Positions 9,254 through 17,776 are shown, counted from the first letter of the stretch. The stretch is 64,000 nt of DNA from Gemmatimonadota bacterium (GCA_028874985.1 JAPPGI010000052.1:1-64000); one strand, 5' to 3'. Program-made: numbers and translations. Notes: generated by a model not told the origin, from the letters alone.

Positions 9254-9645
9254 TTATCGCGGACCGGCAGTCGGAAACCATCCTCGCAGTGTGTTCAGGA
9301 GCTTCCTGAAAGCAGGATCCTCACAACCCTCGACGGAGACGCTCGCGGCGATCTCACCGAATCGCCTTCCATGGCAGCCTCGATCTCTTCACGGGATGCA
9401 TCGCTACCGCAGCCGTGCCGGTCCAACACCACCAAGCCGTATCGATGTGTGCGCAGAAACTGTCCGAGGAAATTGGTGGCGTCTCCCCTGCAACCGGCAT
9501 CACGACCTGGGTGCCGGGTGATGTCGCACCGCAGCTCTCCGACGCCGAGAGCAGCGGTGCGCCGAAACAACTTGGCCAGGGCCTCTTCGATGTCCCTGTC
9601 CGCAACGAGTGCGACAAGCTTGTCGGATCCAGCTTCGTGCCTCAC
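9254..9645 (-). pseudogene. Broken partner gene of the AAA ATPase (internal deletion and frameshift)
   Basis: A GTG start at 9645 overlaps the ATPase stop as GTGA, and the first ~94 codons read like the small acidic protein usually paired with such ATPases: VALVADRDIE, then HPGRDAGC and LVVLDRHGCG. This frame then runs into 23 unrelated codons and stops at 9295. The adjacent frame, starting near 9361 and ending at a TAA at 9254, encodes a plausible conserved C-terminus (FGEIAASVSV, DPAFRKLLNTLRGWFP). I recall full-length relatives at roughly 200 residues, so about 70 residues of the middle appear to be missing at the junction near 9361. A short functional 116-residue product cannot be excluded. 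The gene converges with brxL, leaving only 39 bases between them. Confidence 0.6.
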
Positions 9646-10940
9646 CCAACCACGCCCTTGGCGAAGAGCACATCCATATTGATCGATCCCTGCCAATCCG
9701 CCAGCACCGGATGCTCGTTTCCCCGAATTATGTCCGTCGCGCCCTCCCGGTTCTTCTCGAAGCACAGTACCTCGCGTGGATCCACCGACGCGAGCAGCGT
9801 CGGCGAATGCGTGGCCACGAGGACCTGGGCATCATACGCCGACGACAGCGAATCGCGGATTCCATCCACCGCCAGCGGGTGGACCCCGTTCTCCGGCTCT
9901 TCGAGCAGATAGATTTCACGGTTGTCCGGCAGATAGGCGAGTAGTGTCAACGCCAGGAGCCTCATGGTTCCGTCCGACGCCATCCAGGACGGCACGTCCA
10001 CACCGGTATCGTAGCGCAGTCGCAAGTACGCGTGCCGGTCCTCCGGCCGGTCGATTACGCGAATACCCCGAAGATCCGCGAGTACGGTCCGAACATGGCC
10101 AAGCCATTCCTCGAAGTCGGCTGGGTGCTCATCCTGAAGCCGCTTGATGACCCACGGCAGGTTGGAACCGTCGGTTGCGAAACCGTTCCTGCCGTATTCA
10201 GGGGGACTCGCTCGGCGCATCTTGACGCTGTCAAGGAAGACCGGCTTCACACCGTTCTCCAGCTTTCGCTTCACGAGAGTGGCCATCGGGAACTTCTCGG
10301 GAGATTCCGGCAGGTTCCCCAACGTGGACCGGTTGGGGCCGAACGCGATGGTCGTCACCCATCCCTTCCCCGCTCTACTCTCGGTCTCGACGCTGAACGC
10401 GTCTGTTCCCCGAGCCGATTTGCTGAGTATGGTCCTCTTTCCACGCCGCCCACCGCCCACGAGTATTGTGGACGGAGGTGCTGGGGGAGCGGGGAACAAG
10501 GTCCTTTGCACGCTTTGCTGGCGCCTCCGCGCGGGCATCAGCAGCCCCCGCTCCGACGCGATACGCATTCCCCGTTCGTCTTCGCTGATCCCCACCTCAT
10601 ACCGAAAGACTCGAAAGTTCTTCTCGGCAGGCAGCCGCTTCCGCAACTCCTCCGGCACCTCCAATTCGATGGCCAGCTCGAACCCCATGTCGCGCTCAGG
10701 CCGCCCCCAGACCAGATCCTGGAAATTCGCGGTTCGGCTTCCGACCGCCATCTCCAGCCCGTCCCGAACCAAATCACCCAGAAAGGCGATGGCGTCAAAG
10801 AGCGTACTCTTGCCGCTCGCGTTGGGGCCGATCAACACGTGGAATCTGTCGAGCGAGACATCTACGTACCGCAGACAACGGTGGTTGCGGCAGCGATGAG
10901 CGACCCATCTGCGCTTGACAGGCAAGACGAACATGGCCAT
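9642..10940 (-). CDS. AAA (ABC-type) ATPase, SMC/OLD-like defence family
   Basis: The 432-residue predicted ATPase is of the COG4637/AAA15 type. Walker A is GPNASGKST at 38-46, an ABC-signature-like SDGTMR lies at 322-327, Walker B is IYLLEEPENG at 343-352, and the switch histidine is in ATHSP at 376-380. There is no Toprim nuclease domain, unlike OLD proteins, so its activity would normally be supplied by the downstream partner, which is broken here. Starts are ATG at 10940 or 10934; both lie inside the palindrome of the divergent antitoxin gene, whose own ATG is only 9 bases away. Its promoter would therefore have to sit within the antitoxin gene, or translation begins further in. Substrate unknown; a role in phage or plasmid defence is inferred from family and context. 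Confidence 0.8.
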   Translation of the reverse strand: MAMFVLPVKRRWVAHRCRNHRCLRYVDVSLDRFHVLIGPNASGKSTLFDAIAFLGDLVRDGLEMAVGSRTANFQDLVWGRPERDMGFELAIELEVPEELRKRLPAEKNFRVFRYEVGISEDERGMRIASERGLLMPARRRQQSVQRTLFPAPPAPPSTILVGGGRRGKRTILSKSARGTDAFSVETESRAGKGWVTTIAFGPNRSTLGNLPESPEKFPMATLVKRKLENGVKPVFLDSVKMRRASPPEYGRNGFATDGSNLPWVIKRLQDEHPADFEEWLGHVRTVLADLRGIRVIDRPEDRHAYLRLRYDTGVDVPSWMASDGTMRLLALTLLAYLPDNREIYLLEEPENGVHPLAVDGIRDSLSSAYDAQVLVATHSPTLLASVDPREVLCFEKNREGATDIIRGNEHPVLADWQGSINMDVLFAKGVVG

Positions 10941-10943
10941 TAT
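10915..10943 (+). promoter_or_regulatory. Predicted promoter of the toxin-antitoxin pair (leaderless)
   Basis: A perfect -35 TTGACA (10915-10920), a 17-base spacer and a -10-like CATTAT (10938-10943, 4 of 6 to consensus) would start transcription at about 10949-10951. That is the antitoxin ATG itself, so the mRNA would have no leader. The promoter lies inside the first codons of the divergent ATPase. Seen in sequence; activity is inferred. Confidence 0.55.
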
Positions 10944-10948
10944 GGCCA
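10934..10948. promoter_or_regulatory. Palindromic operator candidate (TGGCCAT-T-ATGGCCA)
   Basis: A perfect 7-bp inverted repeat with one central base overlaps the -10 element and ends one base before the antitoxin ATG. Phd/YefM antitoxins typically repress their own operon by binding such dyads, so this is the obvious autoregulation site. It also contains both possible start codons of the opposite-strand ATPase. Confidence 0.55.
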
Positions 10949-10949
10949 G

Positions 10950-11249
10950 ATGAAAAGGGCTAGCGTCAGCGAGGCGAAGAACGGGCTCAGCGGATTACTG
11001 AGCGAGGTTCGGCGCGGCGAGTCGGTGCTGATCACGCACCGCGGGCGGCCCGTTGCGCGAATCGAACCGTGCCGGGTTGCCGGCCCGGACGCGGAGGACG
11101 CGATTTCCGAGCTCCTGCAGCGGGGCGTCGCAGCCCCGCCTCGCGCCCCACTCGATGTCGAGCGCTTCCTGGGTGTCCCCGCCGCTCGGCTGACCGGAGG
11201 TGTCAGCGCCAGCGGGATCGTCGTGGCCGAGCGCGGCGCACGGCGTTGA
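10950..11249 (+). CDS. Type II antitoxin, Phd/YefM family
   Basis: The 99-residue protein opens with a typical Phd/YefM DNA-binding fold: MKRASVSEAK, then SGLLSEVRRGESVLITHRG and VARIEP. The disordered C-terminal half (about residues 45-99) would wrap the toxin. The stop TGA overlaps the TTG start of the PIN-domain toxin (TTGA), so the pair is coupled. The start at 10950 matches the family N-terminus exactly; no Shine-Dalgarno sequence precedes it, in line with a leaderless transcript. The antitoxin should neutralise the adjacent toxin and repress the operon through the palindrome at its own start. Confidence 0.85.
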   Translation: MKRASVSEAKNGLSGLLSEVRRGESVLITHRGRPVARIEPCRVAGPDAEDAISELLQRGVAAPPRAPLDVERFLGVPAARLTGGVSASGIVVAERGARR

Positions 11250-11665
11250 AATACTGGGACTCCTCGGCGCTGGTGGCGCTCGTCGTGGACGAGCCGCGGA
11301 GCGCCGAGCGCCGGGCGACGATCCGCCGCGATCCGGCCATCGTGACGTGGTGGGGCAGCCGGATCGAATGCGCGTCGGCACTGAACCGCCTGGAGCGGGA
11401 CAACCGCTTCGAGAGCGACGGGTTCGACCGGTCGTTGGACCAGCTCGGGCTGCTGGCCGGGAGTTGGATCGAGATCGAGCCCCTGGAGCAGGTGCGCAGG
11501 CGCGCGATCAGGCTGCTGCGGCTTCATCGGCTGCGGGCGGCGGACGCGCTGCAGCTGGCGGCGGCCCTCGCCGCTTCGGGCGAAGACCCCCGGCGGCTGG
11601 ATCTGGTCAGCAGCGATGATCGTCTCTCGGCCGCGGCGCGCCGCGAGGGGTTCACGGTTCTGTGA
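11246..11665 (+). CDS. vapC: PIN-domain ribonuclease toxin, VapC family
   Basis: The 139-residue PIN-domain protein has all four acidic residues expected of an active VapC nuclease: D5 in KYWDSSALV, E41 in RIECASAL, D100 in RAADALQL and D124 (or D125) in SSDDRL. VapC toxins cleave RNA, often initiator tRNA or rRNA. I chose the TTG at 11246 because it overlaps the antitoxin stop and gives the canonical N-terminus; the open frame extends further upstream only as a shadow of the antitoxin gene. The paired antitoxin is Phd/YefM-like rather than VapB AbrB-like, a common mixed pairing. Confidence 0.85.
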   Translation: MKYWDSSALVALVVDEPRSAERRATIRRDPAIVTWWGSRIECASALNRLERDNRFESDGFDRSLDQLGLLAGSWIEIEPLEQVRRRAIRLLRLHRLRAADALQLAAALAASGEDPRRLDLVSSDDRLSAAARREGFTVL

Positions 11666-11702
11666 GTCGCGCGGCGACCGGTCGGGTGCGGCGTTTCCCA
11701 AC

Positions 11703-13343
11703 GTGAGCGCCCGACCGCGGCCGCCGGACTTCCACAAGGAACTCACCGCCCGGATCCTGGCGGCTCTCAGGAAGGGCGTGGTTCCCTGGCGGCGGCCATG
11801 GCGCTCGTTGACGCCGACTCGGTACACCGGGCTCCCGTTCACGGGAACCAACGGTCTCGTGCTGTCGCTCGCGGCCGACTCGAAGGGCTACGCGAATCCG
11901 TTCTGGCTGACCAGGGCCCAGGGACGCCGGTGCGGCGCGAAGGTCCTGGACGGCGAGGAGGGCACGCGGGTGCTGCGGCCGCTCCCGTTCCCGGTCCACG
12001 ATCGCACGAAGGGTGCGCGGGACCGTCCACCCATCCCGCTCATGGTGCCCTACGAGGTGTTCAACGGCGAACAGTTCGACCGGCTGCCGCCCAGGTTCCG
12101 CGTCGATGAGGAGAGTCCCGCTCCCGGTCCGGAAGACAGGATCGGCGTCGCCGAGGACTTCTTCGCGGCGGTCGGAGCGAAGATCGCGCCGGGCGGCGAC
12201 AGCGCGGCCTACGATCGCGCCGGGGACATCATCAGGATGCCGATTCTCTCCCGCTTCGACGATCCGGTCGGCTACTACTCCACACTCGCGCACGAGGCCA
12301 TCCACTGGACCGGCCACCGCAGCCGGATGGGTCGCGAGTCCGGCGTCCGCTTCGGCGACCCGGCCCACGCCTTCGAGGAGATCGTCGCCGAGCTCGGCGC
12401 CTCCTTCGTCATGGGCGGTCTCGGCCTGCCCTGCCGGGTCGAACGGGATCACGCGCCGTACATCGGTCACTGGATATCGGCGTTGCAGAATGACGAGAGG
12501 GCGATCCACCGCGCCGCCTCCCACGCGCAGAGGGCCGCCGACTTTCTCCTCATCAAGACGGTCGCCGGGCGCGTGCGAGAGCTCGCGGAGCGACCTCTGG
12601 ACCACCGCGCCTGGATCGTGGTCTACCTGGACGTCGTGGAGATCGGGCCACATCCGCTCGTCGGCGCGGTCGGAGTGGACGCCGAGGGAACCAAGCGAGT
12701 GCTGGGGCTGCGCCAGGCCGGGAGCGACCCGTACGACCGGTCGGCCGCCGCCGAAGAGCTGCTGCGGGACGTTGTGCGCCGTGGCGTCCGCACGGACCGG
12801 CGGCGCCTCGTCGTGACCGACGGGTCCGCGCAATTGCGAGACGCGGCGGTCGCGGCGCTCGGCGGGGACACCTACGTGCAGGCGTGCCGGCCGCACCGCG
12901 AGCGCGAAGTCCTTTCGCGCCTGCGCCCGGGGAACGAGCGCGACAAGGCCAGGAAGGCGCTCCGGGAGGCGTGGGCGGGTGGGGCGGACGGAGGACCGCG
13001 GCTGCTGCAGCGGCTGGCCGGACGGCTCGCCCGGGATGGACGGGACGGGGCGGCGAACCGGCTCCGTGCCGGATCGGGCGAACTCTTCACGGTGGACCGG
13101 TTCGGACTGGACCCGAGGCTGGCCGCGAGCCTCGTCACCACCGGCGTGATCGACTGCGCGAGCTCGGGGCTGCCGCGCCAGATCTGCGGAGTGCCGAGCT
13201 GGGGCGACCGCGAGATGGCGCTCGCGTGGGCGGCCGCATCGTTTCTGGAAACGGAGCGCCGATACATGAGAATCCGCGGCCACCGGCGCCTTCAGCTCCT
13301 CAAGGACCACCTGGACCAGATCGAGATGCCGTTCGGCCCGTAG
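11703..13343 (+). CDS. ArdC-type antirestriction/zincin protein fused to IS256-family transposase core
   Basis: The 546-residue chimera (GTG start) has an ArdC-like N-terminus, the ssDNA-binding domain of plasmid antirestriction proteins, with FHKELTARILAAL then VPWRRPW at about 10-33. A zincin domain follows, with HEAIHWTGH at 197-205 and a downstream EEIVAELGA helix near 225-233 that should supply the third ligand. The ArdC match runs through AQRAADFL (275-282). From about 283 the sequence becomes an IS256-type transposase: VVYLDVVEIG (D310), AVGVDAEGTKRVLGL, VVTDGS (D373), CRPHRERE and a C-terminal GDREMALAWAAASFLETERR. The acid expected in the family's IES motif is Asp (D484) instead of Glu. 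The transposase N-terminal DNA-binding half is absent. The frame is open throughout. It follows vapC by 37 bases. Confidence 0.75.
   Translation: MSARPRPPDFHKELTARILAALRKGVVPWRRPWRSLTPTRYTGLPFTGTNGLVLSLAADSKGYANPFWLTRAQGRRCGAKVLDGEEGTRVLRPLPFPVHDRTKGARDRPPIPLMVPYEVFNGEQFDRLPPRFRVDEESPAPGPEDRIGVAEDFFAAVGAKIAPGGDSAAYDRAGDIIRMPILSRFDDPVGYYSTLAHEAIHWTGHRSRMGRESGVRFGDPAHAFEEIVAELGASFVMGGLGLPCRVERDHAPYIGHWISALQNDERAIHRAASHAQRAADFLLIKTVAGRVRELAERPLDHRAWIVVYLDVVEIGPHPLVGAVGVDAEGTKRVLGLRQAGSDPYDRSAAAEELLRDVVRRGVRTDRRRLVVTDGSAQLRDAAVAALGGDTYVQACRPHREREVLSRLRPGNERDKARKALREAWAGGADGGPRLLQRLAGRLARDGRDGAANRLRAGSGELFTVDRFGLDPRLAASLVTTGVIDCASSGLPRQICGVPSWGDREMALAWAAASFLETERRYMRIRGHRRLQLLKDHLDQIEMPFGP
12549..13343 (+). 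mobile_element. IS256-family transposase remnant within the chimeric gene
   Basis: These bases encode the catalytic and C-terminal part of an IS256/mutator-type transposase, from just before the first catalytic Asp to the usual C-terminus. The 5' half of the transposase gene is missing, and I found no clear terminal inverted repeats or target duplication around it. It is either an old insertion that fused to ardC or a domain that has been kept for a new use. Confidence 0.65.
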
Positions 13344-13499
13344 CGCCAGCGCCGGTGCGACGTCGGTTTCGGCCCCCCCGCCTCGTTCGGCGATGCCGGC
13401 GGACGACCGTGACCGCCGCCCGCGGCGATCCACCCGCCGCCCGCCGCAAGCTCACACACCTTGAGCACCGCCGCATTTCGACCCCCCGACCCAACCCCG

Positions 13500-13505
13500 T
13501 AGATT
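13500..13505 (+). promoter_or_regulatory. TAGATT promoter-like element before relA/spoT
   Basis: TAGATT lies 6 bases before the ATG at 13512 and fits the TAnnTT pattern found before other operon heads here. If it is the -10/-7 element, transcription would start at or next to the ATG, making this mRNA leaderless. No ribosome binding site precedes the ATG. Bases 13344-13499 otherwise show nothing recognisable. Confidence 0.35.
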
Positions 13506-13511
13506 AGCCAC

Positions 13512-15710
13512 ATGGCGACCACGGCAACCCCAGCACGCACCGATACCATCCGGGGCCTCCCCCGCCCCCTGGCCCGCGCCCTCGAGGTGTACGCCGCCCG
13601 TCTCGACGTCGACGCGATCCGGTCCGCCTACGAACTCGCCGCCGAGGCCCACTCCGAGCAGCGCCGCGCCTCGGGCGAACCGTACATCAACCACGCCGTC
13701 GAGGTGGCCACGATCGTCGCCGAGCTCCAGCTCGACACGGCTTCCGTGGTCTCCGCCCTGGTCCACGACGTCCCCGAGGACACGGTCGTCTCGCTGCAGG
13801 GCATCCGCGAACTCTTCGGCGACGAGGTGGGCGCGATCGTCGACGGCGTCACCAAGATCGGACGGGTGCGCTTCCGCTCCAGCACCGAGCGCCAGGTCGA
13901 GAACTACCGCAAGCTGCTGCTCTCGATGGCGCACGACGCGCGGGTCATCCTGGTCAAGCTGGCCGACCGCCTGCACAACATGCGCACCCTCGAGCACCTG
14001 CCGGACAGGAAGCAGGGTCCGATCGCGCGCGAGACCCGGGAGATCTACGCCCCCCTGGCGCACCGCCTGGGCATGGCCGCGATCAAGTGGGAGCTGGAGG
14101 ATCTTGCCTTCAAGTTCCTGGACCCGGACGCCTACGCCGACCTGAGGAAGCTGGTCCGGCAGCGGCGCCGGGCCCGGGAGCGGCACATTCTGGAGATGCA
14201 GCGGCCGCTGGAGGACGCCCTGGCCGGAGCGGACGTACCCGCCGACGTCACGGGGCGCCCGAAGCACCTGTGGTCGATCCACCGCAAGATGATCACCCAG
14301 GACCGCAGCTACGACGAGATCTACGACCTCATGGCGCTCAGGGTCATCACCGATTCGGTGCAGCACTGCTACGCGGCGCTGGGGATCATCCACAGCCGCT
14401 GGACGCCCATCCAGGAACGCTTCCACGACTACGTGGCCACGCCCAAGTCGAACATGTACCAGTCGATCCACACGACGGTGTACGGTCCGGGCGGACGCCG
14501 GTTCGAGGTGCAGATCCGCACCGAGGAGATGCACCGCACCGCCGAGTTCGGGATCGCCGCGCACTGGCGCTACAAGGCGGACGGCAGGGAGAGCGGGGTC
14601 GACGATGCGCTCACCTGGTTCCGGCAGGTGCTCGAGTGGCAGAAGGACGCCAGCGAGCCGGAGGAGTTCATGGAGTTCCTCCGCATGGATCTCTTCCAGG
14701 GCGAGATCTTCGTCTTCACGCCGAGAGGCGACGTGAAACAGCTTCCGGTCGGTGCCACGCCGATCGACTTCGCCTTCTCGGTTCACACTGAGGTGGGTCT
14801 CCACTGCGCGGGGGCGAAGGTCAACGGCCGGATTGCGCCGCTCTCGCGGGAGCTGACCAGCGGTGACTCGGTCGAGATCATCACCAACCCGCGCCAGTGG
14901 CCCAACCGGGACTGGCTGGGGTTCGTGAAGACATCGCGCGCGCGCCAGAGGATCCGCCAGTGGATCCGGCGCCGGGAGTTCGACACCGCGCTCCGGCTCG
15001 GCCAGGAACTCTTCGCGCGGGCGCTGCGCAAGGGGCGCCTCGCCAGGCCGGACGACGACGAGGCGCAGCGGGTGGCGCGCAAGCTCGGCTACAGGAGCTT
15101 CGACGAGACGCTGGCGGCGCTGGCCCGGGGGGACATCGGCCCGTCCGCGGTCATCCGGGGCTTCTACCCCGAGGAGGATCCCTCGCAGGTGGTGAAGCGG
15201 TCGCCCTCGGCGCTGGAGCGCATCGCCGACAAGATCCGCAAGTCGAACCGCGGCGTGACCATCCACGGGATGGACAACATGATGATCCGCTACTCGCAGT
15301 GCTGCCAGCCGGTTCCGGGGGACGGGGTGATCGGGTACATCACGCGCGGGAGGGGGATCTCGATCCACCGGACCGACTGCCCCAACGTCCTCAACCTGAA
15401 GAAGGACCCGGACCGCAGGGTGGAGATCGAGTGGAAGGCGGAGCGGGGGGACCGCTTCTTCGTGCACCTGCACATGGAGGGCACCGACCGGCGCGGCCTC
15501 CTGGGCGACGTGGCGCGCACGATCAGCGAGACGGCCACGGACATCCAGCACGCCGACATGCGCGCCAACGACGGCGGGATGACGGCGGCGTTCGTCGTCG
15601 AGGTCCAGGACCTGAACCACCTCAAGCGGATCATGCAGGCGGTGCAGCGGGTCAAGGGCGTGGTCTCGGTGGTGCGCCGCGAGAGCTTCCACGAGAGCGA
15701 CCTCGTGTGA
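13512..15710 (+). CDS. relA/spoT (rel): Bifunctional (p)ppGpp synthetase/hydrolase
   Basis: The 732-residue Rel/SpoT protein makes and degrades the stringent-response alarmone ppGpp. The HD hydrolase domain looks intact: H61 in YINHAVEVA, H85-D86 with E89-D90 in VHDVPEDT, and LADRLHNMRTL near 150. The synthetase domain follows, with YDLMALRVIT, RFHDYVATPKSNMYQSIHT and EVQIRTEEMH. Next come a TGS domain (about 405-460), the conserved cysteine segment CCQPVPGDG and a C-terminal ACT domain. Length is normal for the family. It is the first clear core gene after the accessory island and appears to be transcribed on its own; uvrB follows after 80 bases. Confidence 0.97.
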   Translation: MATTATPARTDTIRGLPRPLARALEVYAARLDVDAIRSAYELAAEAHSEQRRASGEPYINHAVEVATIVAELQLDTASVVSALVHDVPEDTVVSLQGIRELFGDEVGAIVDGVTKIGRVRFRSSTERQVENYRKLLLSMAHDARVILVKLADRLHNMRTLEHLPDRKQGPIARETREIYAPLAHRLGMAAIKWELEDLAFKFLDPDAYADLRKLVRQRRRARERHILEMQRPLEDALAGADVPADVTGRPKHLWSIHRKMITQDRSYDEIYDLMALRVITDSVQHCYAALGIIHSRWTPIQERFHDYVATPKSNMYQSIHTTVYGPGGRRFEVQIRTEEMHRTAEFGIAAHWRYKADGRESGVDDALTWFRQVLEWQKDASEPEEFMEFLRMDLFQGEIFVFTPRGDVKQLPVGATPIDFAFSVHTEVGLHCAGAKVNGRIAPLSRELTSGDSVEIITNPRQWPNRDWLGFVKTSRARQRIRQWIRRREFDTALRLGQELFARALRKGRLARPDDDEAQRVARKLGYRSFDETLAALARGDIGPSAVIRGFYPEEDPSQVVKRSPSALERIADKIRKSNRGVTIHGMDNMMIRYSQCCQPVPGDGVIGYITRGRGISIHRTDCPNVLNLKKDPDRRVEIEWKAERGDRFFVHLHMEGTDRRGLLGDVARTISETATDIQHADMRANDGGMTAAFVVEVQDLNHLKRIMQAVQRVKGVVSVVRRESFHESDLV

Positions 15711-15752
15711 TGACGTGATGCGGCGATGCGGTGATGTTGCGATGACACGATC
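15708..15752 (+). repeat. Short imperfect GATG-rich direct repeats
   Basis: The bases just after the rel stop consist of loosely repeated GTGATG/GCGATG hexamers. They form most of the 80-base gap before uvrB. They look like slippage products; no function is apparent. Confidence 0.35.
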
Positions 15753-15790
15753 TTCCGAACCGGCCGCCGGGACCCGCACGGACACCGCCC

Positions 15791-17776
15791 GTGCCTGACT
15801 TCGAGATCAGGGCACCCTTCGAGCCTCACGGGGACCAGCCCTCCGCCATCGCCGAGCTGGGGGCCGGGCTTCGCGACGGCACCCGCTTCCAGACGCTGCT
15901 GGGTGCGACGGGGACGGGCAAGACGCTCACCATGGCCCACGTCATCGCGCGGTCGGGCCGCCCGGCGCTGGTCATGTCGCACAACAAGACGCTGGCGGCG
16001 CAGCTCTACGGCGAGCTCAAGTCGCTGCTCCCGGGCAACGCCGTCGAGTACTTCGTCTCCTACTACGACTACTACCAGCCCGAGGCGTACATACCCTCCA
16101 CCGACACGTACATCGAGAAGGACGCCTCGATCAACGAGGACATCGAGCGGCTGCGGCTCAGGGCCACCTCGTCGCTGATCGAGCGGCGTGACGTGGTCGT
16201 GGTGGCTTCGGTCTCGTGCATCTACGGCCTAGGCAACCCGGCCGACTACCGGGGCCTCATGCTGCACCTCGAGGTCGGCGAGGAGGTCCCCCGCCAGCAG
16301 ATCCTGCGCGGCCTCGTCGACATTCTCTACAAGCGCAACGACATCGCCTTCGAGCGCGGCACCTTCCGGGTGCGCGGCGACACGGTCGAGGTCTTCCCCG
16401 CGTACGAGGAACAGGCGGTCCGGATCGAGCTCTGGGGGGACGAGGTGGAGCGCATCACCCGCTTCGACCCGCTCACGGGGGACACGATCGCGGTGCTGGA
16501 CCGGACCGCGATCTACCCCGCGTCCCACTACGTCACGCGCCGCCGCACGATCGAGGAGATGGCGCCGCTGATCCGCGAGGAGATGACGGAGCAGGTCGCG
16601 AGGTTCAGGGAGGAGGGACGGCTGCTGGAGGCCCAGCGGATCGAGACGCGCACCAACTTCGACCTGGAGATGATGCTCGAGATGGGCACCTGCCCGGGGA
16701 TCGAGAACTACAGCCGCTACACGAGCGGCCGCCGCCCGGGTGAGCGGCCCGCCTGCCTGCTGGACTTCTTCCCGGAGGACTTCCTGATCATCGTCGACGA
16801 GTCCCATGTGACCGTTCCCCAGATCCACGGGATGTACCGGGGCGACCGGTCGCGCAAGATCACCCTCGTCGAGCACGGGTTTCGCCTCCCTTCGGCGGTC
16901 GACAACCGTCCTCTCACCTTCGACGAGTGGAGTTCGCTGCTGAACCAGGTCCTCTTCGTGTCGGCCACGCCGGGGGACTACGAGCTGGAGCTCTGCGGCG
17001 GAGTGGTGACCGAGCAGATCATCCGGCCCACCGGGCTCGTGGACCCGCCGATCGACGTGCGCCCGGTGCGCGGCCAGGTCGACGACCTCCTCGCCGAGAT
17101 CCGCGAGCGCGCCGCCCGCGACGAGCGGGTGCTGGTGACCACCCTGACGAAGCGCATGGCCGAGGACCTGTCGGAGTACCTGCAGTCGGTGGGGGTGCGG
17201 GTCCGCTACATGCACGCCGACATCGACACGATCGAGCGGATGGAGATCCTGCGCACGCTGCGCCTGGGGCGAATCGACGTGCTGGTGGGGATCAACCTGC
17301 TGCGGGAGGGGCTCGACCTGCCCGAGGTGTCGCTGGTGGCGATCCTGGACGCCGACAAGGAGGGGTTCCTGCGCAACGCCCGCTCCCTGATCCAAACGGT
17401 GGGCCGCGCGGCCCGCAACGCCAACGGCGGGGCGATCCTGTACGCGGACAGGATCACGGGCTCGATGCGAATGTGCATCGATGAGACCGAGCGGCGCCGG
17501 CGCGTGCAGCTCGCGCACAACGAACGGCACGGAATCGTGCCCAGGACGATCCGCAAGAGCGTGGAGGAGATCGAGCGGGCCACCCGCGTGGCCGACGCGC
17601 GCGAGAAGCCGGTCGCGAAGGTGGCCGAGCCCGTGCCCGGGTACGCGGACGAGATCGACTCCGAGGCCTTCATGAAGATCATCGAGGAGGAGATGGCGAA
17701 GGCGGCCGAGGCGCTCGACTTCGAGCGGGCGGCGGCGCTCAGGGACCAGCTGTTCGACCTGAGGGCGGCGCGGTGA
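15791..17776 (+). CDS. uvrB: Excinuclease ABC subunit B
   Basis: The 661-residue UvrB is the helicase-like damage-verification subunit of nucleotide excision repair. Walker A GATGTGKT lies at 38-45. The DNA-clamping beta-hairpin region with [12 protein letters not shown] is present. The SF2 motifs DESHVT and the C-terminal GRAARN follow, and a UVR motif ([20 protein letters not shown]) for UvrA/UvrC contact closes the protein. The start is GTG at 15791, which gives the usual UvrB N-terminus. The stop overlaps the tsaE start (GTGA). Confidence 0.97.
   Translation: MPDFEIRAPFEPHGDQPSAIAELGAGLRDGTRFQTLLGATGTGKTLTMAHVIARSGRPALVMSHNKTLAAQLYGELKSLLPGNAVEYFVSYYDYYQPEAYIPSTDTYIEKDASINEDIERLRLRATSSLIERRDVVVVASVSCIYGLGNPADYRGLMLHLEVGEEVPRQQILRGLVDILYKRNDIAFERGTFRVRGDTVEVFPAYEEQAVRIELWGDEVERITRFDPLTGDTIAVLDRTAIYPASHYVTRRRTIEEMAPLIREEMTEQVARFREEGRLLEAQRIETRTNFDLEMMLEMGTCPGIENYSRYTSGRRPGERPACLLDFFPEDFLIIVDESHVTVPQIHGMYRGDRSRKITLVEHGFRLPSAVDNRPLTFDEWSSLLNQVLFVSATPGDYELELCGGVVTEQIIRPTGLVDPPIDVRPVRGQVDDLLAEIRERAARDERVLVTTLTKRMAEDLSEYLQSVGVRVRYMHADIDTIERMEILRTLRLGRIDVLVGINLLREGLDLPEVSLVAILDADKEGFLRNARSLIQTVGRAARNANGGAILYADRITGSMRMCIDETERRRRVQLAHNERHGIVPRTIRKSVEEIERATRVADAREKPVAKVAEPVPGYADEIDSEAFMKIIEEEMAKAAEALDFERAAALRDQLFDLRAAR

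Noticed and set aside
9233-9260. TTGACA at 9233 as a promoter on the plus strand
   Set aside because: No acceptable -10 at 16-18 bases, and it would read antisense into the pseudogene with no plus-strand gene downstream.
11616-11702. ATG at 11616 as the start of the ArdC chimera
   Set aside because: It lies inside vapC and adds 29 non-conserved residues; GTG 11703 gives the usual ArdC N-terminus.
13452-15785. A 777-codon open frame on the minus strand across rel/spoT
   Set aside because: It is the antisense shadow of a conserved gene; its translation is rich in Arg, Val, His and Asp and matches no family. Similar long antisense frames over 1815-3674, 7010-8881, 11652-13433, 29396-32092 and 39655-41454 were dropped for the same reason.
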